A DNA stretch of 64,000 nt from an uncultured Bacteroidales bacterium (GTDB lineage: Bacteria; Bacteroidota; Bacteroidia; Bacteroidales; UBA932): the NCBI GenBank assembly GCA_946410455.1, contig CAMKAJ010000011.1:1-64000 (forward strand), in the 5' to 3' direction. The notes below the pieces were generated by a model. That model was not told where the DNA came from. It did not search any database and worked only from the letters and a program-made list of their open reading frames with translations. The position numbers and the translations under genes were made by a program. This document shows, one piece after another, positions 1 through 7,632 of this stretch (positions within the stretch are counted from its first letter, which is position 1; every line of letters starts with the position of its first letter).

Positions 1-203
1 GTACGGAGTCTGTCCGGCAAATCAGCGAGATTGCTTTCCAGGAACTGACGCTGGAACAGATTATCGGCCAGGTATTTCCGGAGAACGTGGCATCGGCCCG
101 GGTGCTGGAGAAGAACGGCTTCCAACTGAACGGGACGATAGCCGGGGCCGTTGTAAAGTGCGGGAAGGCGATGGATGTGAGAGTGTATCGCCTGGATTTC
201 TGA
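1..203 (+). CDS. GNAT family N-acetyltransferase, C-terminal fragment
   Basis: The window opens inside this gene; the reading frame runs from base 3 to a TGA at 201-203 (66 residues visible). The segment FPENVASARVLEKNGF is the classic GNAT C-terminal pattern (Asn-x-x-Ser followed by Leu-Glu-Lys-Asn-Gly-Phe) that lines the acetyl-CoA site in RimJ/RimL-like acetyltransferases. The acceptor substrate cannot be told from this part. The start and the catalytic core lie outside the window. The RimL-like assignment is family inference; membership of GNAT is well supported by the motif. Confidence 0.8.
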   Translation, partial: TESVRQISEIAFQELTLEQIIGQVFPENVASARVLEKNGFQLNGTIAGAVVKCGKAMDVRVYRLDF

Positions 204-278
204 GATTATTCCACAATCAGTTTATGGCCAATTTTTGGCGCTGGTACGCTGTTTTCTCTTAAAGATGACAGTCAAATA

Positions 279-400
279 CCGGCTGGCGAAGCCGGGGCGC
301 GGAACAGCCGCGAGTCTGTGACTGGAGCGCTTTGGCGCGGAAAGAACAGTCTCGCAGTGGAGCTGCCATAAGTGGAGTTCGAAGGGGCGCTCTGTGCCCC
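279..400. repeat. GC-rich structured repeat, copy 1
   Basis: First of two direct copies (second at 3641-3759). Folds seen in order: CCGGCT/AGCCGG (279-284 with 290-295), GCGG/CCGC (299-302 with 308-311), an 8-position stem 312-319 with 346-353 carrying a central T-T mismatch and enclosing GCGC/GCGC (327-330 with 335-338), GCAG/CTGC (354-357 with 363-366), and GGGGCGC/GTGCCCC (384-390 with 394-400). The block around 354-380 is nearly identical in both copies, while helices differ by compensating changes. Weaker similarity (TTGGCGCT) extends upstream to about 236. The reading frame across it on the minus strand looks spurious. It fills the 204-497 intergenic region. Strand and function are unknown. 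Confidence 0.75.
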
Positions 401-497
401 GGAGGACGGAACCAAAGCGAGTGAGCGCAGCTTCAGCGGAGCGAACTGGCTTTGACCGCTTTGATATTGACATCGACACGGAAAGCCGACAATGTAT

Positions 498-1253
498 CTA
501 TATTAAGCCGTAGTTGGTAGCGAATGCAAGAGCTTCGGTAATACTGGTGACTTCAAGTTTCTCGAAAAGGGCTTTGCGGTAGAACTTGACTGTGTTTTCG
601 GAACGGAAGAGTTGCTCGCCGATTTCTTTCGTAGTAAAGCCTTGTGCTGCAAGCGTGAGGATCTGCTTTTCTTCTGGTTTGAGCGTTATTGCTTCGCAAG
701 TATGCCAGCTATGGTCGGCAAGGTCATATTCCTTGTGGCTGCTTTGTCCAAGAATGCGAAAGTAGATGTGTCCTGGTTCTTTGCGGGAGGAAAGGGCTAC
801 CGTACATAGAGCAAGCCATACTTTTCCCGTTGGTGTCAGCAAAAGTGGAGTGATTTTATGGTTAATCATCATCTTCTTGCCGTGAATCAGAAGGTGGAAG
901 TCATAGGACATCGTGCATCTCGGCCTGTCCTCTGGACTAACCTGTTCGAAAGCTGAAAAACCAGCTGAGTTGATTTCTGTCAACATCGCTTGCTCATCCT
1001 TGGGAACATTGTTAAGGTAGAAAGCATAGCCCATCTCTTTTACTTGCTGGGCGGAATAGCCGCACAGAAAGAGTGGGTTGTCGGAGACATAAAGAAAATT
1101 CCGGCAATTATAATCGATGACATAGACGCTTTGGTAAGCAGTCTGGGAGATGGCTTTTACGGCATCAAGGGCCCGTTCGGCTAGGATGTAATCCTCGTCG
1201 GTAATACCGGTGATGCGGTTGCTGTCAATGAAAAAGTCTCCTATTTGTGTCAC
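498..1253 (-). CDS. LuxR-type helix-turn-helix transcriptional regulator
   Basis: A DNA-binding regulator of about 251 residues. The C-terminal part (LKPEEKQILTLAAQGFTTKE, then a recognition helix around SENTVKFYRKALFEKL) is a GerE/LuxR-type HTH. The N-terminal 160 residues look like a PAS-type sensor (the stretch around YVIDYNCRNFLYVSDNP) but no ligand or phospho-acceptor site is evident. A longer frame opens at 1457, but a minus-strand -7 box at 1275-1282 would lie inside it, so a GTG at 1253 is preferred. It is divergent from the serine hydrolase lipoprotein at 1461 and may regulate it; that link is inferred only from position. Confidence 0.8.
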   Translation of the reverse strand: MTQIGDFFIDSNRITGITDEDYILAERALDAVKAISQTAYQSVYVIDYNCRNFLYVSDNPLFLCGYSAQQVKEMGYAFYLNNVPKDEQAMLTEINSAGFSAFEQVSPEDRPRCTMSYDFHLLIHGKKMMINHKITPLLLTPTGKVWLALCTVALSSRKEPGHIYFRILGQSSHKEYDLADHSWHTCEAITLKPEEKQILTLAAQGFTTKEIGEQLFRSENTVKFYRKALFEKLEVTSITEALAFATNYGLI

Positions 1254-1274
1254 TATCAGTATTGTTAGGTGGTA

Positions 1275-1282
1275 CAAAGTTA
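1275..1282 (-). promoter_or_regulatory. -7 box for LuxR-type gene
   Basis: The minus strand reads TAACTTTG here, matching the Bacteroidetes -7 consensus TAnnTTTG. It implies a transcript start near 1268 and supports the GTG start at 1253 with a short leader. No clear -33 TTTG partner was found. Confidence 0.5.
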
Positions 1283-1389
1283 CAGATTTTTGTCGGGTCA
1301 ACAATAGGACTTCTCCCCGAGAGGGTAAATCTAAAAGAGTTGTAAAGCTTTTTACCCTTTCGGGTAGAGATGGTAGAGGCTTGTTTGTG

Positions 1390-1397
1390 TATCTTTG
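1390..1397 (+). promoter_or_regulatory. -7 box for serine hydrolase operon
   Basis: TATCTTTG matches TAnnTTTG. It gives a leader of roughly 55 bases before the ATG at 1461 and probably drives both the hydrolase and the following DUF5694 gene. Confidence 0.55.
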
Positions 1398-1460
1398 CAT
1401 CCGTAGAACTATAAAGCGTGACTTTAACACGATTAATTGGAATTCAATTGGGATCAACAG

Positions 1461-2624
1461 ATGAATAAATATTTCAGTTTCATAGCGTTATTACTACTAT
1501 CGTCCTGCACGATTGTACGGGGCTACCTGGCCGATGGAGCTTATGGCCCGACCAGTTTCAGCTACGAGAAGCAGTTGAAAGATACCATTGTCAACCGAGG
1601 CGAGGCCTTTTCTTTCGGGAAAGCATCGGTTCAGTGCGAGTGGATTGACACGCTGCATTTCTTCAACCAGGGCCGGATGTATTCGAATACCACGATGTGG
1701 GAGGCTATCGGCCCTAAAACGGAGACGCAGGGTGTGTTAATTGTCCAGAATGACAGCATCGTCTATGAAAAATGCACGGGCGACATTACTCCCGATAAGA
1801 TTGCCGGCGTCTTCTCAGTCACCAAGTCCGTCACGTCTCTGCTTTGCGGGATTGCAGTGGATGAAGGGTATATCAAGAGCATCGATGAGCCGGTGACGGT
1901 TTATCTGACTGAACTGCTGAAAGCAAACCCGATGTGGCAGAAGCTTACCATCCGGCATCTGCTGGATATGCAGAGCGGCCTTGACTTCGACGATACCTAT
2001 TCGCTGAGGCTGCAAGATTTGAAACGGCTGAATGCCATGTCCAGGTTGTATTACGGGCGCAATATCAAGGCGCAGGTAAAGAAACTGAAGTTCCGTTGCG
2101 AGCCTGGCACTGAGTACCGATACGAGAGCATGACTACCGAGATTCTGGGACTTGTCATTGAGCGGGCTACGGGCCGTAGATTCGCCGACTACCTGGAAGA
2201 AAAGGTATGGACACCTCTGGGGATGGAATTCCCGGCTTTCCTCTCATATGATAGCAAGAAGCATCACGCACCCCACGCCTTCGGCGGGTTGGCCTTGACC
2301 ATGCTGGATTTGGCGAAGATTGGCCGGCTTTATCTGAATAAGGGCGTTTGGGACGGAAAGAGGATTGTGAGCGAATCCTGGATTGAGCAATCTACGGCTT
2401 ATTCGGCAGACAATGAGGGCTACCACTTCTGCTGGTACAACACCAGTTGTATTGGGGCCGACAAAGCAGACTATCCCGGATACTATGCTATGGGTATCCG
2501 CGGACAAATCCTTTTCGTGAATCCGTACAAGAATCTGATTATGGTGCGGCTGGGGCTGAAGGATGACACTTATGCCCATATTCCGTACCTCTTTGAGCAG
2601 CTGAGCAACATCTGGCCGGAATAA
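1461..2624 (+). CDS. Beta-lactamase-fold serine hydrolase lipoprotein
   Basis: A 387-residue lipoprotein with a signal peptide ending in the lipobox Leu-Ser-Ser-Cys (Cys16), so it should be anchored to an envelope membrane. Family motifs of class C beta-lactamase/esterase-like (serine hydrolase PF00144) proteins are visible: Ser119-Val-Thr-Lys122 as the SxxK nucleophile motif, Tyr221-Glu-Ser223 in the YxN/YxS position, and His272-Ala-Phe-Gly-Gly in the KTG-like position. The substrate is unknown; peptidase, esterase or lactamase activity are all possible. The start at 1461 is preferred over an in-frame ATG at 1437 because it begins the signal peptide exactly. The next gene follows after 5 bases, suggesting co-transcription. 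Confidence 0.85.
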   Translation: MNKYFSFIALLLLSSCTIVRGYLADGAYGPTSFSYEKQLKDTIVNRGEAFSFGKASVQCEWIDTLHFFNQGRMYSNTTMWEAIGPKTETQGVLIVQNDSIVYEKCTGDITPDKIAGVFSVTKSVTSLLCGIAVDEGYIKSIDEPVTVYLTELLKANPMWQKLTIRHLLDMQSGLDFDDTYSLRLQDLKRLNAMSRLYYGRNIKAQVKKLKFRCEPGTEYRYESMTTEILGLVIERATGRRFADYLEEKVWTPLGMEFPAFLSYDSKKHHAPHAFGGLALTMLDLAKIGRLYLNKGVWDGKRIVSESWIEQSTAYSADNEGYHFCWYNTSCIGADKADYPGYYAMGIRGQILFVNPYKNLIMVRLGLKDDTYAHIPYLFEQLSNIWPE

Positions 2625-2629
2625 AAGCG

Positions 2630-3556
2630 ATGCAAAAGAGAATCATTGTCACATTGGTTGTCGCGTGCCTGCTACAAACGGCATTCGCGCAAGATAAGGA
2701 ACTACTGATTATTGGGACGATGCATGAAGTCCCGAGTATAGTGAGCCACAGTTACAGGCCGTTGCTTCAATACGCCAAGCGGTATGGTCCGGAGGCTATT
2801 TTTACTGAGGACATTCGACCGGATGACACATTGAGCCTCAGGAATTTCACGCCTCGGTTCCTGCACCTTGCGGACTCTCTCTCTCGGGTCAATGTTGTCG
2901 ATGAAGAGCGTTTCCAGGATTTGCGGACAAAACAGCTGTCGGATATGGATTCCAGTGATTTTGCTTTCCTCTCTGACGCCTATTTGCAGAAGCGGGATCG
3001 GGCGAATTATGCCTACTATGATTATCTGAAAACGTATGGCACTGCAGGAGCAGAGAAACCGACGAGACGGGAGAACGGGGATTTGATATTTCCCCTTGCC
3101 GTTTCGATGGGGATAACTGAACTGCTGCCTGTCGATGACCATCAGACGGAACCGGAATACCAACGTGCATGGGATAGCGCAATGAGGGCCATCCAGAACT
3201 CGGACGATGAACAGATTCTCCTCAAGTTGCTAAAGAAGGACACCCGCGGCAGTATCTGGCCAGGACTTTGGGGCAGGCTGGGGAATCATACCAACAAACC
3301 GGCAACGCTCCATAGATTCTATGAAATCAACTCCTGCCGATTTGTTACCGAGCCTGACGAATACAGCCAAGCCGTCCGGCAGTTATGGGATGGCAGGAAC
3401 CTGCGGATAGCAACCAATATTGCCGATCAGATTAAGGGTCATTCTTATCGGAAGAGTATCTTGATTATCGGCGCAGGTCATGTCATCAGCGTCAAGGAAA
3501 TGCTAAAGCAGGTTTATCCGGAACTGCACGTAGTCTTGATGTACGATGAAGAATGA
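2630..3556 (+). CDS. Secreted DUF5694 (TraB/ChaN-like) protein
   Basis: A 308-residue protein with a clean signal peptide (MQKRIIVTLVVACLLQTAFA), so exported. The opening IIGTMHE motif, a TEDIRPDD segment and the closing IIGAGHV motif resemble DUF5694 and the wider EreA/ChaN/TraB superfamily, which often uses His/Glu pairs for metal-dependent hydrolysis. The role is unknown. It lies 5 bases behind the lipoprotein hydrolase and is probably translated from the same mRNA. The family call is from motif memory, not a search. Confidence 0.7.
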   Translation: MQKRIIVTLVVACLLQTAFAQDKELLIIGTMHEVPSIVSHSYRPLLQYAKRYGPEAIFTEDIRPDDTLSLRNFTPRFLHLADSLSRVNVVDEERFQDLRTKQLSDMDSSDFAFLSDAYLQKRDRANYAYYDYLKTYGTAGAEKPTRRENGDLIFPLAVSMGITELLPVDDHQTEPEYQRAWDSAMRAIQNSDDEQILLKLLKKDTRGSIWPGLWGRLGNHTNKPATLHRFYEINSCRFVTEPDEYSQAVRQLWDGRNLRIATNIADQIKGHSYRKSILIIGAGHVISVKEMLKQVYPELHVVLMYDEE

Positions 3557-3640
3557 AGAATGATGACTGAAGGCTTGACTGCTTTTCAGATGTTGGCGCT
3601 AGTAAGACATTCCTTCTTCCTAATACCCCTTGCGCTGGGT

Positions 3641-3759
3641 CCGGCGACGCCGGGGCGCGGAACGGCCGCGAGTCTCTCCCAGGAGCGGCGTGAGCCCGAA
3701 AGGGAGAGTCTTGCAGTGGAGCTGCCATAAGTGGAGTTCGGATGGGCGCATCGTGCCCC
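3641..3759. repeat. GC-rich structured repeat, copy 2
   Basis: Second direct copy of the 279-400 element, downstream of the DUF5694 gene. The same helices are present with different bases: CCGGC/GCCGG (3641-3645 with 3649-3653), GCGG/CCGC (3657-3660 with 3666-3669), an 11-position stem 3670-3680 with 3702-3712 keeping the same T-T mismatch, an inner GGC-GTGA-GCC tetraloop hairpin (3687-3696), and GGGCGC/GTGCCC (3744-3749 with 3753-3758). The central block after the long stem matches copy 1 almost base for base. With the inverted repeat at 3806-3842 it accounts for most of the 3557-3967 gene-free stretch. Confidence 0.75.
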
Positions 3760-3805
3760 GAATTGAATGTCTATCTTGCTTTTCATTGGATATGCAAATT
3801 TACGA

Positions 3806-3842
3806 ACTCTACCTTTAGTATGCTACACTCTAAAGGTAGAGT
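3806..3842. repeat. 13-bp perfect inverted repeat
   Basis: ACTCTACCTTTAG (3806-3818) and its exact complement (3830-3842) flank an 11-base loop, and a third CTAAAGGT half-site follows at 3849-3856. It precedes the -7 box of the cargo genes by about 60 bases. It could be an operator, a terminator-like barrier or part of the element end; there is no T-run. Confidence 0.6.
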
Positions 3843-3898
3843 GCAAGACTAAAGGTCCTGACTCGGTGACGAATAAAAAGACATTGCGCAAAAATGCT

Positions 3899-3906
3899 TA
3901 ACTTTG
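3899..3906 (+). promoter_or_regulatory. -7 box for two-gene cargo
   Basis: TAACTTTG matches TAnnTTTG and would place the transcript start near 3912, about 55 bases before the ATG at 3968. Confidence 0.5.
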
Positions 3907-3967
3907 TAATTGTTATTGTTACCCAGCATTTACATCGTGTACATTCATCATTACTTCACATTGTAGT

Positions 3968-4966
3968 ATGGCGAATTTTGTGTTTTACAAATACCGGTTC
4001 GAGAAAACGGACGAAAGGACCTTATTTGACCGGGAGACAGGCGAAGAACTTACCGAATCTTCCATCAATGAAAAGTTTGCAGCAGACCTTGCGAGCAAGG
4101 CCGAGAGTCGCAATAGCCTGAACCTTTATGACATCAAAGCAGACAAGCAAGGTGTGACAGCTCCGGAAAGTTATGCCAATGATATTCGGCGATACGATAG
4201 TGGCATCGCCCTTCTTGATGTACGTAATAACAAGCACAAGAATGTGATGCCCATTGACAAAATGCAGGCAGAACAGATTGGTCACTATCCCTATTGTCTG
4301 GTGATTATTGATACTCGACCCGACTGCCGTGCTATACTGATACAGCAGAAAGCGGATGCTTTCAAGAGTCCAGATGCAGTCATGGGGCTTATCGCCGACT
4401 ACTGCACAAGGGAGCTCGGGCTGGCTATGCTGGGGTGGAAGTTTGTGACCGAGAAGCGTCTTTGCTTGGGGTCAATATGGGATATTGTCAAGACTCGCAC
4501 CTTGCAGGGACAGGATAGGGTGAGATCGCTGAGCATCGTTCTGTCGGGCAAGAAACCGAATGAAAACAATGAGGTAGATAAGGCCCTGCAGATGATTTTG
4601 GAGAAACTGGCTGCACCTGAAGGGGAGCTAAAGTTAACTTCGGATGATGCGGCCAAAAAGATTTTGGATGATACAAAGGAGGATGTGCGCAATACGGTTG
4701 ATATGCTCATCGAGAACAAGTACAGCATGAAGATAAGCTTTGACAAATCTGGCTCTGTTGAGTACGGCAAGGAGGCAGCAGCAGTTTATGGGATTGCGGA
4801 CTCTGTGTGCGAAGAATTCGAGAATGGCACTATGGTGATGATGGATGACGGCTCGTCTGGCTTCAATATGAAGATCTGGCTTGATACGCTTATGCCTGAA
4901 GACGGAGCCCATACCTATGTGGAGCCTGAACTGAAAAAGAAAAATGGCCGAAGAAAGAAAAAATAA
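3968..4966 (+). CDS. Cargo protein A, unknown function
   Basis: A 332-residue soluble protein that I do not recognise. It has no signal peptide or membrane segment. The N-terminal half is mixed alpha/beta with a hydrophobic strand (YCLVIIDTRPDCRAILIQ) near residue 120; the C-terminal half is more helical and charged and ends in a strongly basic tail (KKKNGRRKKK). The last 23 bases overlap the start of gene B in another frame, indicating translational coupling. It is the first gene of the only rightward transcription unit in the integrative element, so it is accessory to integration and replication. Defence, regulation or maintenance are possible; none is shown by motifs. Confidence 0.75.
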   Translation: MANFVFYKYRFEKTDERTLFDRETGEELTESSINEKFAADLASKAESRNSLNLYDIKADKQGVTAPESYANDIRRYDSGIALLDVRNNKHKNVMPIDKMQAEQIGHYPYCLVIIDTRPDCRAILIQQKADAFKSPDAVMGLIADYCTRELGLAMLGWKFVTEKRLCLGSIWDIVKTRTLQGQDRVRSLSIVLSGKKPNENNEVDKALQMILEKLAAPEGELKLTSDDAAKKILDDTKEDVRNTVDMLIENKYSMKISFDKSGSVEYGKEAAAVYGIADSVCEEFENGTMVMMDDGSSGFNMKIWLDTLMPEDGAHTYVEPELKKKNGRRKKK

Positions 4967-5750
4967 GTTGCTGGAGTCGCCTCTTTATGCATTTGTTGTA
5001 AAGGGGTGGATCAAGTGGTCACAGAAGATTGTGTCACTCCAGGCAGGTGAGGAGGACTTCCTTCTTTATCTGGTGTGGGCGTTGGACACAATCAAAGAAC
5101 AGGAGGACGGAATAAACGCCGGACTCAGGGACCGTGTGTATGCGGGCCTAAGGGACCATTTTATCAGCCGGCATTTCGCATCAAACAAACCGGATCTGGA
5201 CTACCTTACAAACCTGGTTTGCGCGGCAGCGCTCGCTTGTTTCGGGCTGACCCTGACGGATTCGCAGGAGCACCAAAAGATATATAGCGAGCTGGTGTCT
5301 GGCTTCGGTGAGCACTGGAAGGACATCAATGCTCTGAAGTCAGGTGCGGATATGGATACGAGCGCACCGGAATTGAAAGAATGGGCCGTCGCTTATATGG
5401 CGAGCGAGCATTTCTCGACGTATAATGATGTAATTGATTGGAACAACGACGATATGGCAAATTTATTAGTCCGTAGGGCAAAGAGCTTTGATAAGGTTGA
5501 TTTGTACAGGGTCATAATGGCTCTATATCAAATTGGTGCGTTTGAACCTGTAGAAGGGAAACTCACGCAGAAAAAGGTGTTCAACACATTTGCGGCGCTG
5601 CTGGGAGACGATTTTGAAACTTTCCAGAATAATTTAGCCGCTGGCAGCAATAATAAAAATGAGGTAGATATTTTCCAGCGCTTAGCTGACGGCTTCAAGA
5701 AATATGAAGCCGAGAAAGAGAAGAAGCAAGAAAAACAAGGCAAGAGATAA
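4944..5750 (+). CDS. Cargo protein B, unknown function, alpha-helical
   Basis: A 268-residue protein, apparently all-helical and acidic in the middle, with no signal peptide, membrane span or catalytic motif that I recognise. The C-terminal portion ends in a Lys/Glu-rich helix (roughly residues 250-268). The segment around LYRVIMALYQIGAFEP recalls C-terminal helical modules of small regulatory proteins on Bacteroidetes mobile elements, but this is only an impression. The ATG at 4944 lies 23 bases inside gene A. The pair is closed by a hairpin terminator at 5754-5781, so A and B form a self-contained bicistron. Confidence 0.75.
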   Translation: MAEERKNKLLESPLYAFVVKGWIKWSQKIVSLQAGEEDFLLYLVWALDTIKEQEDGINAGLRDRVYAGLRDHFISRHFASNKPDLDYLTNLVCAAALACFGLTLTDSQEHQKIYSELVSGFGEHWKDINALKSGADMDTSAPELKEWAVAYMASEHFSTYNDVIDWNNDDMANLLVRRAKSFDKVDLYRVIMALYQIGAFEPVEGKLTQKKVFNTFAALLGDDFETFQNNLAAGSNNKNEVDIFQRLADGFKKYEAEKEKKQEKQGKR

Positions 5751-5753
5751 AAA

Positions 5754-5781
5754 CAAGGGCGGGGTTGATTCCTCGCCCTTG
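5754..5781. terminator. Hairpin terminator between convergent units
   Basis: CAAGGGCGGGG and CCTCGCCCTTG form an 11-pair stem (one G-U) with a 6-base loop between gene B (stop 5750) and the primase-helicase (stop 5786). On the minus strand the stem is followed by five T residues, so it is a good intrinsic terminator for the leftward operon and at least a barrier for the rightward one. Confidence 0.75.
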
Positions 5782-5785
5782 CTCA

Positions 5786-7627
5786 TTACTGGACTTTCTG
5801 GTACTTGCCGTGCGCTATGTTTTCTAACCGGCCTTCATCGCACCATCGTCGGATTGTTCTGTCGATGGACTTGGGATTCAGCCCGAGCTGCTCTGCGAGC
5901 TGGGAATAAGCCTTGCGGTCAAATTCTGCAGGCAGGCTCTCGAAGAACTGTTCCTTCAACCGGTTGCGGCCTCCCTTCGTGTTGGCTATGGGCTGCGGCG
6001 AAGAGGGGAGCGTGCCGAACACCTTTGCATTGTGCTGGATGAGGACGCTGGCAATGGTCTTGGCTGTCTGATAATCGATGTCCAAGCAAGTGATGTCATC
6101 CTCGAAGGCACCGTCCTCTATGAGACGCAGGACCGAGAGACACATTGCGATACGGAACATAATCACTCCCAGGCGGCGGACTGAGGCCACGAATTCTTCT
6201 CCATTCTCTTCAACATAGTCGGCTTGGAATGCATCGAAGGTGGCGTTGAAATCCTCTTCCTGCTCGATGGTGAAGCGGAACTTGAGGTCGTGGTCGAGAC
6301 CCTGGAGTATCTTGAATAGGTCTTGGTAGTCTGCGCCCAGTTTCTGAAAGTATTCGTCCAAGGTGGTGTCCATGCTGTTGTCGAAGACGTTGTTCCAGAC
6401 GAGCCGTGTATTCAGGTAGTAAAACGCAAAGCGGCTGAACAAGCCGTTCTCGGCATCGGTGATGAGGTTGAGAATCTGCCTCGGAGTGCCGGTGAGCAGC
6501 GTGGACAGCTTAGGGTGCTTTATGTTGACGTACTCACGATCCTTACGGCGAATATATGAGATTGTCTCGTGGTGGAAGGCCTTGCGAAAACCGTCGCTAT
6601 AGTTGCCGTAGTCTGAGCCGAACGTGTTGGCAAGGGTGTCGCCCTCGGTTTCGAACATCAGACCTTCGCCGCCGTTGTCAGAGAGTACCTGGTACACGGC
6701 GGTGGCGCTGCTGTTGGCCGGGATAAAAAGCATTCGTAGAGGCGGTTCCTCGGGCTTTTCCATCTGTGCCTTCTTCTTACCTGCAGCGTTGTATTCAGCC
6801 AGCTTCTGCTTATACTCCATCACCTCGGCCTCGTTTATCTCGCGAAGCCGTTCGTGGATGGGTTCAACCAGGTAACGACAGAGCGTGAGCCTGCCTTTGC
6901 CGGATGATGCTCGTGCAGCGACGAACAGGAAGATGTTCGGATAGACGATGCGCTTGTCATAGACGCCGCAGATATGGGGCATACAGGCGGAAAGGACAGT
7001 CAGGGAGCCGAGCAGAAGGATGTCGGCATCGAACTCCGAGTTGCTGACGGTCACAATCTTCTGCAGGAATTCCGGGAGTACATCCTTGACTTGCTGACTG
7101 AACGTTGGCATCAGCGGCTCATCTTCCATATCTGCAACTTCGGCAGTATCCGCAATATCTGCATTTTGATTTTGTGCAGATATAGGGGCAGTAGAATCCG
7201 CAGATTGGCTATGTGCAGATTTTGCATAAGTTGCGGATTTTGCAGATATGGGGCGGGTACTGACGCTGATTCCTGCGTCTTTGGCCTTCTGGAAGAATGT
7301 CTTGGCTGTGACGCCGGTTCCGTGGGAGCGCATACACTTGTCGTACTGGCGGTCACATTCGGCCTGGTCGTAGCCTTCGTTGAAGCGACTGATTCGGTGG
7401 AAGTAGTCGCGGCCAGACTCGCCGAGGGCGTCAGAGAGTGCAAATCCAAGCTCCAGCCAGTTATCGTAACCAGCAGTAATGTCGGTATGGGCGGCCTCTA
7501 TACGCTGGGTGACGAGTTCAATATCGTCGGCAAGGTCACCGGCAACAGGAGCGGAGGTGGAAGAGGTGGGGACAGGAGCCGGAGTCGCCGGCATCCAGTC
7601 GTTAGGATTGAAAGTATTCTCTGCCAT
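5786..7627 (-). CDS. DUF3987 primase-helicase with PriCT-like N-terminus
   Basis: A 613-residue replication protein. Residues about 30-110 (around YDNWLELGFALSDALGESG and the FNEGYDQAECDRQYD stretch) match the PriCT_2-type primase C-terminal domain. The rest is the DUF3987 ATPase: a phosphate-binding loop ARASSGKGRL near residue 240, an acidic Walker-B-like FETEGDTLA near 330, and LLTGTPRQI further on. Such proteins support replication of integrative elements after excision. It is the last gene of the leftward operon, 5 bases after the BT4734-like protein, and ends against the bidirectional terminator. Confidence 0.85.
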   Translation of the reverse strand: MAENTFNPNDWMPATPAPVPTSSTSAPVAGDLADDIELVTQRIEAAHTDITAGYDNWLELGFALSDALGESGRDYFHRISRFNEGYDQAECDRQYDKCMRSHGTGVTAKTFFQKAKDAGISVSTRPISAKSATYAKSAHSQSADSTAPISAQNQNADIADTAEVADMEDEPLMPTFSQQVKDVLPEFLQKIVTVSNSEFDADILLLGSLTVLSACMPHICGVYDKRIVYPNIFLFVAARASSGKGRLTLCRYLVEPIHERLREINEAEVMEYKQKLAEYNAAGKKKAQMEKPEEPPLRMLFIPANSSATAVYQVLSDNGGEGLMFETEGDTLANTFGSDYGNYSDGFRKAFHHETISYIRRKDREYVNIKHPKLSTLLTGTPRQILNLITDAENGLFSRFAFYYLNTRLVWNNVFDNSMDTTLDEYFQKLGADYQDLFKILQGLDHDLKFRFTIEQEEDFNATFDAFQADYVEENGEEFVASVRRLGVIMFRIAMCLSVLRLIEDGAFEDDITCLDIDYQTAKTIASVLIQHNAKVFGTLPSSPQPIANTKGGRNRLKEQFFESLPAEFDRKAYSQLAEQLGLNPKSIDRTIRRWCDEGRLENIAHGKYQKVQ

Positions 7628-7632
7628 AATAT

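Noticed and set aside
222..479. Minus-strand reading frame across repeat copy 1 (and a similar one at 3586-3786)
   Set aside because: Both frames encode the same short peptide only because they cross the repeat; composition and structure suggest non-coding DNA.
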